Shown: one piece after another, positions 49,436-58,358 of the stretch
How positions within the stretch are numbered: the first letter of the stretch is position 1
How the letters are laid out: each line of letters starts with the position of its first letter
Assembly: GCA_947466075.1 (NCBI GenBank)
Contig: CANIBP010000003.1
Coordinates: forward strand, 124,001 to 188,000
Reading direction: 5' to 3'
DNA: 64,000 nucleotides
DNA from: Verrucomicrobiaceae bacterium
GTDB lineage: Bacteria; Verrucomicrobiota; Verrucomicrobiia; Verrucomicrobiales; Verrucomicrobiaceae
The notes under the pieces: model-generated
Database searches by the model: none
The model's input: only the letters and a program-made list of their open reading frames with translations
What the model was told of the DNA's origin: nothing
Position numbers and translations under genes: made by a program

Positions 49436-51808
49436 TCAGAATTTGTAGGTGAAGCGCACAGTGCCGTAGTGCGCCTGCATGTCCTGACGGAAGAACTGGC
49501 CCTGGTAGGTCCACAGCATGCTGAAGTCCGGGCTGAACTCGAAGTTCACACCGGCACCCGCCACCAGGTAATCCTGGCCTGGAGCCTGGCTATTGGTGGT
49601 GGCGCTGAAGGGCTGGTTGATGAGGTTCACGCTGGTACCGTTGTTGCGGTCGATGTTCTGGCGTTCGTAGGTGAGGCGGAGTTGCGGGGCGATCTTGGCG
49701 AAGCTGGTGTCGAACTCCCGAGTCACGCTCCAGCCAACACGGGTGATGAGCGAATCGACACTGCGGCTCGCGTAGTTGAGAGCACCGAGACCACCGCCGG
49801 TTTCGCTGTAGCTGCCCACATTGACATGGAGCCAGTCCACGCCGGCAATCGGGCCGTGGACGAGTTTCCAGGCAGGAACACGGAAACTCCAGCCGCCATT
49901 GAGTTGGACGGCATTGGTCGAGGCATGAGTTTCGCCATTGGCGACGGGGAAACCGGTGGCGTTGCGGTCTGTGTCGAGGTCAAAGGCACCCCAGCTATAC
50001 AGCAGGTCCACCCAGAAGGAGCGGCGGACATAGGAGGCGTAGGCAGAGAGCGCGATGCCCTGCATGTCCATGCTGCCGAGGCCATTGGCGTAGCTCTGAT
50101 GGGTTTCCAGCAGATTGGCGGCAAAACCGAGGGTGAGGTGGCGGGTGAAGTGACGCTCGATGCCCATGCCGGGCGCCCAAGTTTGAGAATTCACGCCGGC
50201 TTGGGTGCCGATGCTGCTGAGGCTGATATTGGCGTAGTTGACGGTGGCAAAGACTTCCCACTGGCGGCTGCGGGGGATTTTTTTGGCGATGGGCTGCTCC
50301 GGGCCGTCGCCCTGGCCGTTTTCGTCGATGACGCCGTCATCAATGCCGCCGTTGAGGGAGTTGGAGATGCTGTCCTGGGGTTCTTCGCCCCAGCCGGCGC
50401 GGAGGTTGAAGAGACGGCCGTTGATGTCGCCGAGGATGCCCTGGATACCGGACATGACGCTCTGGTCTTGAGCGTTGGCCATGTCCAAGCCTCCTTTGGT
50501 GTCGATGATTTTATAGATGCCAGTGGTCTGATTGAAATTGCCCACCTGAGTGGGGCTAAGACCCAGTGCAAGGTCATTCACACCGTAAGCGCCACCGGCG
50601 ATAGTTCCTGTGCCTGTGAACAGCAACCACTGGTCACCGCCGGCAAAGCCGGTCATGGCAGCAGGATTACCAATCGCGAGGGTGGTACCAGCAGGGGCGT
50701 TCAGTGTGGTGGACCCGACCAGACCCACACGGTCCGAGGAGGTGGCGATGCCCGTGTTGTCGCCAGCGCCAGCGCCGGTCCAAAGATCCACGAGGATGGT
50801 ACTGGCCGCGCCCATGACAACCGAACCCGTGCCGGAAGTCGTGAGGGAAAGCACAGCGGCACCGGGGGCAGCGGTCGCATCGCCCACGCTGAGAGCGCCG
50901 TTGATGAAGATGGATTTGTTAACCGCCGCAGTGACAGAGCCAGCTCCTGCCAGGGTGCCAGTGCTGCTCACCGTCAGGCTATCATTGCTCTGTAGAGTGA
51001 CGTTGCTGTTGATGGAGAGCAGCGAATTCACACTGGTGGTCTGGTTGACCGTCAGTGTTCGCGCTGCTGCGCTGGAGATGCCAGTGTTGCTGTTGACCGT
51101 AAGGCTCTTGATGGTGAAGGCCGCGTCGAGGTTGGTGTTGACTTGGTTGGCCGCTCCCGTGGCGGAGAAGGTGATGTCATCCGTGGCGGTTGGCGTCGCC
51201 GTGGTGGCGGTGCCGCCTGCATCACTGGCCCAGTTCGTGGCATTCCAATTGGAGTTCGTCTGGCCCAGCCAGTGGGTGGCGGGCAAAACGCCTCCAGTGA
51301 TGACCAGCCCGGGCGGCAGTGCCCCAAAATACGCGAAGGTCTGCACGCTACTGGAGTTGAACGCAGGATCGGAGTTCAGATAAAAACTGATGGTGTAGGT
51401 GGAACCGATGCTCGTAGTAAGACTTTGCGCGATGCCATCAAACCCTCCTACCGCTCCGTCATACCAATGACCGGCTCCAGCTTGATTCCCCGAAGTAGAA
51501 AACACACCTGCAGCACTTAATCCAGGCGTTCCGATCGAAACCCAGTTCGTGGGAATGCCACTCACGGCCGTGTCTAGGCCGCCGTTTTGCAGCAGATTGG
51601 GGCCGCCTGAGAGCGAGACGGATATCGTATCCAGGTTGGTGTAGCTAGGATCGTTGCGAAACGTGAAGCTCAGGTAGGAATTGGCCTGAGTGGCGGCAAC
51701 ATTGTAGGTGTAGAACTGATACGATCCCACCGTTTGCGACGCCACTCCACCCGTGGGGTAGGTGCCATTGAAACTGGCGAACTGAGCCTGTGCGGGCACT
51801 GCCAGCAA
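49436..51808 (-). CDS. Autotransporter outer-membrane protein, 5' end disrupted by a homopolymer
   Basis: At least 790 aa. The passenger has a repeat-poor, glycine/serine/threonine-rich beta-helix-like part, then a beta-barrel-like C-terminal domain of about 300 aa (from ANVNYANISLSSIGTQAGV-type strands to YGTVRFTYKF, a final aromatic strand typical of barrels). As assembled, translation would begin at the TTG of 51808 in the middle of a signal peptide. Upstream, in the same frame, VLKLLAVLGFTFGLLLAVPAQA is a perfect signal peptide, with no start codon in frame. The ATG at 51903 reaches it only if the poly-C tract has 10 or 13 bases. See the separate tract entry. Confidence 0.82.
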   Translation of the reverse strand: MLAVPAQAQFASFNGTYPTGGVASQTVGSYQFYTYNVAATQANSYLSFTFRNDPSYTNLDTISVSLSGGPNLLQNGGLDTAVSGIPTNWVSIGTPGLSAAGVFSTSGNQAGAGHWYDGAVGGFDGIAQSLTTSIGSTYTISFYLNSDPAFNSSSVQTFAYFGALPPGLVITGGVLPATHWLGQTNSNWNATNWASDAGGTATTATPTATDDITFSATGAANQVNTNLDAAFTIKSLTVNSNTGISSAAARTLTVNQTTSVNSLLSINSNVTLQSNDSLTVSSTGTLAGAGSVTAAVNKSIFINGALSVGDATAAPGAAVLSLTTSGTGSVVMGAASTILVDLWTGAGAGDNTGIATSSDRVGLVGSTTLNAPAGTTLAIGNPAAMTGFAGGDQWLLFTGTGTIAGGAYGVNDLALGLSPTQVGNFNQTTGIYKIIDTKGGLDMANAQDQSVMSGIQGILGDINGRLFNLRAGWGEEPQDSISNSLNGGIDDGVIDENGQGDGPEQPIAKKIPRSRQWEVFATVNYANISLSSIGTQAGVNSQTWAPGMGIERHFTRHLTLGFAANLLETHQSYANGLGSMDMQGIALSAYASYVRRSFWVDLLYSWGAFDLDTDRNATGFPVANGETHASTNAVQLNGGWSFRVPAWKLVHGPIAGVDWLHVNVGSYSETGGGLGALNYASRSVDSLITRVGWSVTREFDTSFAKIAPQLRLTYERQNIDRNNGTSVNLINQPFSATTNSQAPGQDYLVAGAGVNFEFSPDFSMLWTYQGQFFRQDMQAHYGTVRFTYKF

Positions 51809-51857
51809 CAGGCCGAATGTGAATCCAAGAACCGCGAGCAGCTTCAGAACCGGTGAC

Positions 51858-51869
51858 GGGGGGGGGGGG
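51858..51869. repeat. Poly-G/poly-C homopolymer (12 bp) inside the autotransporter leader
   Basis: Twelve G on the + strand (C on the coding strand) lie between ATG 51903 and the signal peptide. The ATG at 51903 is out of frame by one or two bases with 12, but in frame with 10 or 13. In that case the N-terminus is MQTTQSLISLSSPPPPSPV then the signal peptide. This is the layout of a phase-variable contingency tract. Confidence 0.8.
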
Positions 51870-51986
51870 ACGACAGGGAGATGAGTGATTGTGTTGTTTG
51901 CATGAGATGCGTGATATTAACTTGATGCTTTGACAGCTGTGCGACGTGGGGAGAACCGCCCAGCTTTTGCAAATTGCGGGCGCATC

Positions 51987-52016
51987 GTTATAAGCAATTT
52001 CCAAGCCGTCTAGCAA
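51987..52016 (-). promoter_or_regulatory. Possible sigma70-type promoter of the autotransporter gene
   Basis: On the minus strand TTGCTA (52016-52011) and TATAAC (51992-51987) are spaced by 18 bp, about 85 bp upstream of the ATG at 51903. Based on consensus match only. Confidence 0.35.
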
Positions 52017-52166
52017 GAAATTCTCTCAACTTTGACAGAATGGCATGCAGCCGCATGTCCGTGCCTTTACAACTCATGCCGTCTGAAAAGACCTGATGGC
52101 CGGAGGAACCTGCACAGCAAGCCCTTTGATCCTGCGGCGGAGATACCGAATGATAGTTGTGAGCAA

Positions 52167-53447
52167 TCAATCCACCGCACTCGCCATGCCATCTGATTCT
52201 TTTGGCTCGGAGGGCAGCATGATCGCCACAGCAGCGGAGGGAATGAAGAGGAAGCCGGCGTAGAGCAACGCAGTGCGGAAATCGCCGACCTTCACAAAGA
52301 TGCCAAAGAACACGGTGCCTCCAGCGGCAACGATGCGGCCGATGTTGTAGCAGAAACCGGAGCCCGTAGTGCGCAGCAGCACGGGGAAGAGCGGCGGCAG
52401 ACACATGGTGAAGAGTCCAAACACACCCTGGCATGCGCCGATGGCGGCAAACTGCCACTTCGTGGCCTCCCAACTCCACACCTGCGAGAATGAGAGATAC
52501 ATGAAAGCGAAATAGGCGAGCATCATGCCGACAATGGTGTTGCGGTAGCCAAAGAGTTTCGCGAGACCACCGGCGATGTAGTTGCCAACGAGCGAGCCGA
52601 ACATGATCCACATCAAGCCGGTGACGACGGCGGAGTCCTTGCCTGCTTTGTCGAGCGAGGCGATTTCCACCAAGCTGAGCACGTGCTTCTGCTGCCAGAA
52701 CAGGAAGGTCCAGTGCGCCGTCAATGACACCGCGCAGATGAGCATCACACGCCAAGTTACACCACGCACCGCGGGACTGAACAAGGCGCTGATCTTTGGC
52801 ACCTCCTGGCCTTCGCGTGCCGCCGTCCATTCCTCGGTTTCGGGCACGGCTTTGCGAATCCACAGCGTGATCAACGCAGGCAGAATGCCGATGAGGAAGA
52901 TGTAACGCGGCTCCTGACCGGCGAGCAACCAACCCGCGAAACAAGCAAGCAGCACGCCGCAGTTCACTGCGCTTTGCAGTGTGGCCGCAATCCAAGGCCG
53001 CCATTTTTTCGGCCACGTTTCAGAGAGCAGCGATGCGCCCACGGCCCACTCGCCACCGATGCCGAGCGCGGCCAGGAAACGGAAGATCATGAGATGCCAC
53101 CACGTCTGCGCAAAGAACGAGAGGCCAGTGAAGCAGGCGTAGGTCAGAATCGTTAGCGTGAGCGCCCGACTGCGGCCCAGCACATCGCCAATGCGCCCAA
53201 AGAAGGCGCCACCCACAGCCCAGCCGACAAGGAAGGCCGCCTGAATGATCGAACCATGCATGCCCACCGTCGGATCGCTCTCCGGCACCAGCATGAGCTG
53301 TGCCACGAACGCCGTGGCTACCAGCGTGTAGAGATGCATGTCGAGGCCGTCAAACATCCAGCCCAGCCATGCGGCGAGTCCGGAACGGCGTTGCTGCGGC
53401 GAGAGATCGCGAAGACGAGTGATTTCAGGAGTGGCTGGTTGGCTCAT
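52167..53447 (-). CDS. MFS transporter
   Basis: 426 aa from the ATG at 53447. Twelve hydrophobic segments are expected. The MFS signature is AFFGRIGDVLGRSRA between the second and third helix, and LGIGGEWAVGASLLSETWP follows. GMFDGLDMH-type N-terminus and the motif at 60-110 fit the sugar/carboxylate porter group (for example sialic acid or aromatic acid transporters); the substrate is not clear. Last gene of the tonB-exbB-exbD group, 53 bp after the coiled-coil gene. Confidence 0.85.
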   Translation of the reverse strand: MSQPATPEITRLRDLSPQQRRSGLAAWLGWMFDGLDMHLYTLVATAFVAQLMLVPESDPTVGMHGSIIQAAFLVGWAVGGAFFGRIGDVLGRSRALTLTILTYACFTGLSFFAQTWWHLMIFRFLAALGIGGEWAVGASLLSETWPKKWRPWIAATLQSAVNCGVLLACFAGWLLAGQEPRYIFLIGILPALITLWIRKAVPETEEWTAAREGQEVPKISALFSPAVRGVTWRVMLICAVSLTAHWTFLFWQQKHVLSLVEIASLDKAGKDSAVVTGLMWIMFGSLVGNYIAGGLAKLFGYRNTIVGMMLAYFAFMYLSFSQVWSWEATKWQFAAIGACQGVFGLFTMCLPPLFPVLLRTTGSGFCYNIGRIVAAGGTVFFGIFVKVGDFRTALLYAGFLFIPSAAVAIMLPSEPKESDGMASAVD

Positions 53448-53499
53448 GCGAGCGCGAGTCTTTCGCAGGCAGCCATGAATGGCAAGCACAGTTCGCAGC

Positions 53500-54045
53500 C
53501 TACCGCTGCTTCGACAGCTTGTTGTACTTCTCCACCAACTCGTTGAACTCAATAGTGCGGGCGTTGAGCTTCTCGATGGCGGCATCGCGTTCCTTGGCGA
53601 GCTGCTTGAGCATCTCGTTCTGTTTTTCGATGGCGCTGTTCTGCGCGGTGACGGCGGCGTTGTGTTCCTTCATCACGCTGCTGCCCTGGCCGAGGGCGGA
53701 CTGGGCGGCGGCGAAACGGGCCTGCGTCTGCATGAGTTCGCGCATGTAAACGGCGATGGTGATGCCGCGTGAGACGGAATCGGCGGAGAGGTCGTTGTAC
53801 TCGCGGGTGACTTCGACGAGCTTGGCCTCGACTTCGGCGCGCAGTTCGGTGAGGCGGGCGATTTCCTTCTCATACTCGCGCACTTTGCGCTCAGCCTCGA
53901 TGCGCAGGGCGTTTTCGGCCTCCAGACGTTTCACCAAATCGATGATGTGGCCGCGCAGGCGGGCCTCGCGCTGCCACTGCACGACGCAGACGGCGCAGAG
54001 GCCGAGGGAGATCAAAATGAGCAGCGTGTTGAGCAGGCGCTTCAT
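53500..54045 (-). CDS. Membrane-anchored coiled-coil protein
   Basis: 181 aa with one N-terminal membrane segment (LLILISLGLCAVCVV, 8-22). Most of the rest is long coiled coil (VREYEKEIARLTELRAEVEAKLVEV and AIEKQNEMLKQLAKERDAAIEK). The start overlaps exbD by 4 bp, so it probably belongs to the TonB-type energy complex, perhaps as periplasmic spacer. Family not recognised. Confidence 0.7.
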   Translation of the reverse strand: MKRLLNTLLILISLGLCAVCVVQWQREARLRGHIIDLVKRLEAENALRIEAERKVREYEKEIARLTELRAEVEAKLVEVTREYNDLSADSVSRGITIAVYMRELMQTQARFAAAQSALGQGSSVMKEHNAAVTAQNSAIEKQNEMLKQLAKERDAAIEKLNARTIEFNELVEKYNKLSKQR

Positions 54046-54470
54046 TTCGGCGGTGCGGCGGCGTTGGCCGGTTTGACGTTGAAGGCAACCTTGGTGAAGC
54101 CAACGCGCTTGGCCGCATCGAGTACTTTCACGAGGTCAGCGTAGCGCGTGTTGACGTCGGCGCTGATGTAAACGGGCGTGGCGGGATCTTTGCCGAAGCG
54201 TTCGGCGAGTTTGCGGTCGAGTTCGGGCAGCGTGGTGGACGCTTTGTCGAAGAAGACGTCGCCGGTGGCGTTCACGGCCAGATTGATCATGTCGGGCTTG
54301 AAGTCGGACTGCGCGGAGGAGGCAACGGGCAGGTTGACCTTGATGGTCTGCTGCTTCGACATGGTGAGGCTGACCATCATGAAGGAGGCCAGCAGGAAGA
54401 ACATCACGTCAATGAGCGGGATGATTTCCAGCCGCGTTTTGCGCTCGGGCAATGGAGAGTGCAGTTTCAC
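54042..54470 (-). CDS. exbD: Biopolymer transport protein ExbD/TolR
   Basis: 142 aa. The single membrane segment with its functional Asp is LIDVMFFLLASFMMVSL. The periplasmic domain, with ELDRKLAERFGKDPATPVYIS and ADLVKVLDAAKRVGF, is usual. With ExbB it harvests proton-motive force for TonB. It follows exbB by 7 bp. Confidence 0.92.
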   Translation of the reverse strand: MKLHSPLPERKTRLEIIPLIDVMFFLLASFMMVSLTMSKQQTIKVNLPVASSAQSDFKPDMINLAVNATGDVFFDKASTTLPELDRKLAERFGKDPATPVYISADVNTRYADLVKVLDAAKRVGFTKVAFNVKPANAAAPPK

Positions 54471-54477
54471 GTCGTGA

Positions 54478-55119
54478 TCAGGCCTTGGGAGTGACTTTGT
54501 CGAAACCGTGCTGAGCCGCGAGGATGAGCACGTTGTTCGCGGCGGCTTCGAGATCGAACTTCAACGCGGCGAGACGCGAGTGGAAGTAGTTCATGGGCAC
54601 CAGCGTGCCGATGGCGATGCCGAGACCGGCGGCGGTGGCGATGAGGGCCTCGCCGATGCCGCCGGTGACTTTTTCGACCGCGAGTTCGCTGCTGCCGATA
54701 CTGGTGAAACTGCCCATGATACCGGTGACGGTGCCGAGTAGGCCGAGCAGTGGCGCTAGAGTGACGATGGTGTCCATCGCACTCAAAAAGCGGCCAGCAT
54801 CACGCAGTTCCTGACCTGCGGCAACTTCGAGAGCGCCCTGCATGCTGCTGTGACGATGTTGCAGACCGTGATGAATCATGCGCACGACCGGATCGCTCGA
54901 TTTAGCGGATTGAGCGATGGCTTTGGCTAAGTCACCTGCCTCGAGTTTTTCGTAAACCTCGTCTAATTGCTTCACGGAACGCTTGGTGGCGAAGCGCAAC
55001 CACCAGAATAAACGCTCAACGAAGATGCAAACGGCCACCAGTGTGACCACTGCGATGGGATACATGATGGGACCACCTTTGTGAAAGAGATCGACGGCGG
55101 CATTGGCTAGGAGTGGCAT
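54478..55119 (-). CDS. exbB: Biopolymer transport protein ExbB/TolQ (MotA/TolQ/ExbB)
   Basis: 213 aa. Three membrane segments: YPIAVVTLVAVCIFVERL, TIVTLAPLLGLLGTVTGIM and EALIATAAGLGIAIGTLVPMN, with the family's GLLGTVTGIMGSF proton-channel block. It forms the stator with ExbD and powers TonB. Second gene of the tonB operon, 15 bp after tonB. Confidence 0.92.
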   Translation of the reverse strand: MPLLANAAVDLFHKGGPIMYPIAVVTLVAVCIFVERLFWWLRFATKRSVKQLDEVYEKLEAGDLAKAIAQSAKSSDPVVRMIHHGLQHRHSSMQGALEVAAGQELRDAGRFLSAMDTIVTLAPLLGLLGTVTGIMGSFTSIGSSELAVEKVTGGIGEALIATAAGLGIAIGTLVPMNYFHSRLAALKFDLEAAANNVLILAAQHGFDKVTPKA

Positions 55120-55134
55120 GATATAACAAGATGG

Positions 55135-55974
55135 TTAGCGCAGACGGAACGTGAGCGGCAGTGTGTAGCGATTGGAGGTTCCGCCGGGCCAGCGCCAGTT
55201 CCGGCGCACCCAAGAAGCGGCGTATTCATCTAAGGCACTGAATCCGGTGCTGCCGATGACTGAAACACCTTCCACTGCACCGGAGGGGCCGACGCTGATG
55301 CTCAAGCGCACGGTGCCCTGCATGCCAGCACCACGCGCGAAGGTTGGATAAGGGGGCGCAGGAAATTTTCCTTTGCCGCCGCTGCCAGAGGCACCGATTC
55401 CACCAGCGCTGCCAGCTTGAGGTGTGGTGGAGCGCGTGCTGCTACTGGCCACTGGCGTTCGTGGACGTGGTGGTGCTGGTGCAGGCTTTGGTTTGACCAC
55501 AGGATCGATGGGGCGCAGAGCGTCTTCGATTTTCGGTGCTGTGGGAATGGCAAAGATGTCTTCCTGCGTCATTGCTTCGGCGATCTCAGGCAGGTCGAGT
55601 TGCTCCGGTGGCGTTTCGACGGCTTCTGGAAGCTCGAAGGGCAGCACGGTTTCAACCTCGGCCACGGGTGTTTCACTGGCTTCGAGCGTTTGCAGCTCCG
55701 CCATCGAGGTCTCGATCATGGGTAGTTCGACTGCGTTATCGAGATCGGCGAGAGACTTGAGATGAATGGGAGGCAAGTCGGCAGCGAACATGCCGATGAT
55801 GCCAATGGCCAAAAAGCTCGCGCTGATGCCCACGATCCAAGAGAGCGTGATGAGCGCCTGAACCATGCCCTCGCGACGCCATAACCGCACGATGCTGGTG
55901 GAACCAGGCATGGCGGGAGTTTGGGAAAGGTCGAAGCCCATGGCGGGCAGCGTGTTTATCATGGAGGAGGTCAT
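55135..55974 (-). CDS. tonB: TonB energy-transducer protein
   Basis: 279 aa from the ATG at 55974; a TTG at 56034 and an ATG at 55962 are alternatives. One membrane segment (ALITLSWIVGISASFLAIGIIGMF) is followed by a proline-rich linker with PVVKPKPAPAPPRPRTPV and a C-terminal domain with GMQGTVRLSISVGPSGAVEGV. The order N-helix, Pro-rich, C-domain is the TonB plan. It is first of the operon and divergent from the receptor gene, with a palindrome between. Confidence 0.86.
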   Translation of the reverse strand: MTSSMINTLPAMGFDLSQTPAMPGSTSIVRLWRREGMVQALITLSWIVGISASFLAIGIIGMFAADLPPIHLKSLADLDNAVELPMIETSMAELQTLEASETPVAEVETVLPFELPEAVETPPEQLDLPEIAEAMTQEDIFAIPTAPKIEDALRPIDPVVKPKPAPAPPRPRTPVASSSTRSTTPQAGSAGGIGASGSGGKGKFPAPPYPTFARGAGMQGTVRLSISVGPSGAVEGVSVIGSTGFSALDEYAASWVRRNWRWPGGTSNRYTLPLTFRLR

Positions 55975-56035
55975 GTCACAAGACAGCGGCGGGGAGTGGA
56001 GGATGAAACGCCAGAAATGGCTGTCAATTTGCAAT

Positions 56036-56050
56036 TGCGACTCAGTCGCA
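56036..56050. promoter_or_regulatory. 7-1-7 palindrome between tonB and its receptor (Fur-type operator candidate)
   Basis: TGCGACT (56036-56042), C, AGTCGCA (56044-56050) form a perfect 15-bp palindrome in the 149-bp gap between the divergent tonB and receptor genes. The 7-1-7 geometry is that of Fur-family boxes, though the bases differ from the E. coli consensus. A common control of both genes by a metal regulator is likely (inference). Confidence 0.5.
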
Positions 56051-56123
56051 TAAAATACTTGTTTATTGGTTCTTCCGGTTCAGTGTCCGCGCCGTTGCGA
56101 ACGAATCTCAATATCAACCTCCC

Positions 56124-58268
56124 ATGAAGTCCTTCTCTCCTTCCAATCTCCCCCGCAGCGCCGGCCCTGCGCTGGCTACTGCTGCACTCCTATTTCTTGC
56201 CATAGCTTCGCATGCTCGATCCCAAAGCCCGGTCAATCCAGTTAGCAAACCGAAGCCGGGCACCGTCAAAGAACTGCCAAACATCGTCATCACCGCAGAC
56301 GCACCAGAAGAGCCGCAGGTGAAAATCCCCTATCTGCCACCGGTCGAAGGCACCAAAATTTATGCAGGCAAGAAGGCGACCTCGCTGAACCTCCAAGCGC
56401 TGCCAGAAGTGCAGGCCAACAACTACAGCCAGGCCTTTGCGATGACGCCAGGCCTGCTGACCACCGAAGAAAGCACGCCGCTGGTAAGCTACGGCTACCG
56501 CGGCATCGGCTCCCCCGACCGTGCGCAGTTTATGATGGTGCTGCAGGACGGCATTCCCATCGCTGCCGATCCACAGGGCTATCCCGAAGCTTATTGGATG
56601 CCGCCGCTGGAGTCCACACAACGCATCGACTTCGTTCGCGGTGGTGCTTCGCTGCTGTACGGGCCGCAGCCTGCTGGTGCCATCAATTACGTCTCGCGCA
56701 TGCCGCGTACCGATCGGCTCTTTGGCATGCAGTCCAAGCACATCTTTGGTAGCAACAATTTATACTCTACCTTCAACTCCATCGAAGGAGCGGCTGGAAA
56801 ATGGAGTTGGCTCGGCTGGTTCAATTATCGCTCTGGTGATGGCTTCCGCAGCGCGAACAACGATTTCGAGGTCATCGCCGGCCGATTAAAGCTCATCTAC
56901 CAGCAGGCCACCGACACACGCTGGATCTTTTCCCTCGATGCTGGCTCGGATCGTCATGGCGAGCCCGGCGGACTGACGGCTGCCGCCTACAACGCTGATC
57001 GCAATCAAGCCATCCGCCTCAATGACCGCTTCAATCAGACCCGTGTCGTCGCCAGCACCGAGTTGCAGCATAAATTTTCCAGCCAGACTGAACTCAGTGT
57101 GAAAGTCTGGGCGGGGGCTTATGATCGCTGGAGTCGCAGGCAAACCGGCGGGTTCGGCACCGTCACAGCGCTGACCAATGCCATCCAGCATCAGCAATTT
57201 TATAACTGGGGTATCGAGCCACGCATCCGCCACGACTACGAGTTGTGGGGAGGCAATCACTCGCTCGCCGCTGGCATGCAGTTCTACATGTGTCACTCTC
57301 CGCGCAAAGACGCTGCTGGCACCTCTCCCACGGACGACATCGGCACTGTCACCACCGATGCACAGCGCGATGTCATCTACGGGTCCTTCTTCTTGGAAAA
57401 CAAATTCACCTTCGGTCGCCTCACTATCACGCCCGGCTTCCGCATGGAACTGATCAATCAGGATATCACCGTCAGAAACGTCGCCATCGCCAGCCAACGC
57501 AACAACAGCAAGTTCGACAAACAGCCGCTCTTTGGCCTCGGCCTGTCCTATGACCTCGGCAATGAGACTGCCGTCTATGCCAACGTCTCGCAAAGCTATC
57601 GTGCCACCACCTTTGGTCAGTCGCTCATTCCAGCCGTAGGCGGCACCGCCAGCGATGTCGCACCTTCGCAGGGCTGGAGTTATGAAGTCGGCATCCGCGG
57701 CAATCCACGGCCTTGGTTCACCTATGACACCTCCTTCTTCCTTATCGATCTCGATGACAAGCTAGGCACCGCTGGCGTGAACATCCAGAGCGTTGGTCGC
57801 AGCATCAACTACGGCTGGGACGGTGCTGTGCAGTTTGATGTCATCGGCGGCCTCGACGCACTGAATGGCACGCACCGTGGTGAGCGTCTCGGTGCCCTTA
57901 ATCTCTATGGCAACATCTCGCTCCTTGAGGCCCGCTTGTCTGGCGGTGTTAATGACGGCGGCACGCCCCAGTATGCGCCCCCATACATGCTCCGCACAGG
58001 AGCCATCTACAAACGCAAGAGCGGCCTGAAGATCGCCTTTCTCGGCACCTTGATGGCCCGGCACTACGGAAATGATACCTCCGGTTTCGATATCCCCGCC
58101 TACACCACTTGGGATCTCACCGGCGAAATCCCGATTACCAAGAACTTCTCGGTTCTTGGCGGCTTGAACAATGTCTTCGACAAGCGCTACTACTCGCTCG
58201 TCACCTCCAGCGGCATCATCCCCGCCATTGGCCGGAACTTCTACGTCGGCGGCAGTTTGAAATTCTAA
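56124..58268 (+). CDS. TonB-dependent receptor, FecA-like
   Basis: 714 aa with a signal peptide (about 1-33). A plug domain near 60-190 carries NIVITADAPEE (TonB box region) then FAMTPGLLTTEES and QDGIPIAADPQGYPEAYWMPP, similar to FecA. The beta-barrel follows, ending YVGGSLKF with the C-terminal aromatic residue required for assembly. Import of ferric siderophore or citrate is the likely role. Divergent from tonB, with the palindrome at 56036-56050 in between. No FecI/FecR regulators are next to it. Confidence 0.92.
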   Translation: MKSFSPSNLPRSAGPALATAALLFLAIASHARSQSPVNPVSKPKPGTVKELPNIVITADAPEEPQVKIPYLPPVEGTKIYAGKKATSLNLQALPEVQANNYSQAFAMTPGLLTTEESTPLVSYGYRGIGSPDRAQFMMVLQDGIPIAADPQGYPEAYWMPPLESTQRIDFVRGGASLLYGPQPAGAINYVSRMPRTDRLFGMQSKHIFGSNNLYSTFNSIEGAAGKWSWLGWFNYRSGDGFRSANNDFEVIAGRLKLIYQQATDTRWIFSLDAGSDRHGEPGGLTAAAYNADRNQAIRLNDRFNQTRVVASTELQHKFSSQTELSVKVWAGAYDRWSRRQTGGFGTVTALTNAIQHQQFYNWGIEPRIRHDYELWGGNHSLAAGMQFYMCHSPRKDAAGTSPTDDIGTVTTDAQRDVIYGSFFLENKFTFGRLTITPGFRMELINQDITVRNVAIASQRNNSKFDKQPLFGLGLSYDLGNETAVYANVSQSYRATTFGQSLIPAVGGTASDVAPSQGWSYEVGIRGNPRPWFTYDTSFFLIDLDDKLGTAGVNIQSVGRSINYGWDGAVQFDVIGGLDALNGTHRGERLGALNLYGNISLLEARLSGGVNDGGTPQYAPPYMLRTGAIYKRKSGLKIAFLGTLMARHYGNDTSGFDIPAYTTWDLTGEIPITKNFSVLGGLNNVFDKRYYSLVTSSGIIPAIGRNFYVGGSLKF

Positions 58269-58283
58269 TTTAGGTTGGTCCTG

Positions 58284-58329
58284 TCTCTGTGGGAGCGGAA
58301 GTGGTGTTTCGCTCTCACAGAGATTTTCT
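58284..58329 (+). terminator. Rho-independent terminator of the receptor gene
   Basis: TCTCTGTGGGAGCG (58284-58297) pairs with CGCTCTCACAGAGA (58310-58323) with few mismatches, followed by TTTTCTT. It separates the receptor gene from the convergent WD-repeat gene. Confidence 0.85.
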
Positions 58330-58358
58330 TGATTCGTGCTGTTCTCTTTTCACAAACC

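Noticed and set aside
49430-50995. 521-codon + strand open frame opposite the autotransporter gene
   Set aside because: The minus strand encodes a recognisable passenger and barrel; the antisense frame is a by-product of its biased Gly/Ala/Thr codons.
51904-52166. Possible small gene or RNA between the autotransporter and MFS genes
   Set aside because: No open frame with family similarity and no strong hairpin was seen; only a weak promoter match is reported.
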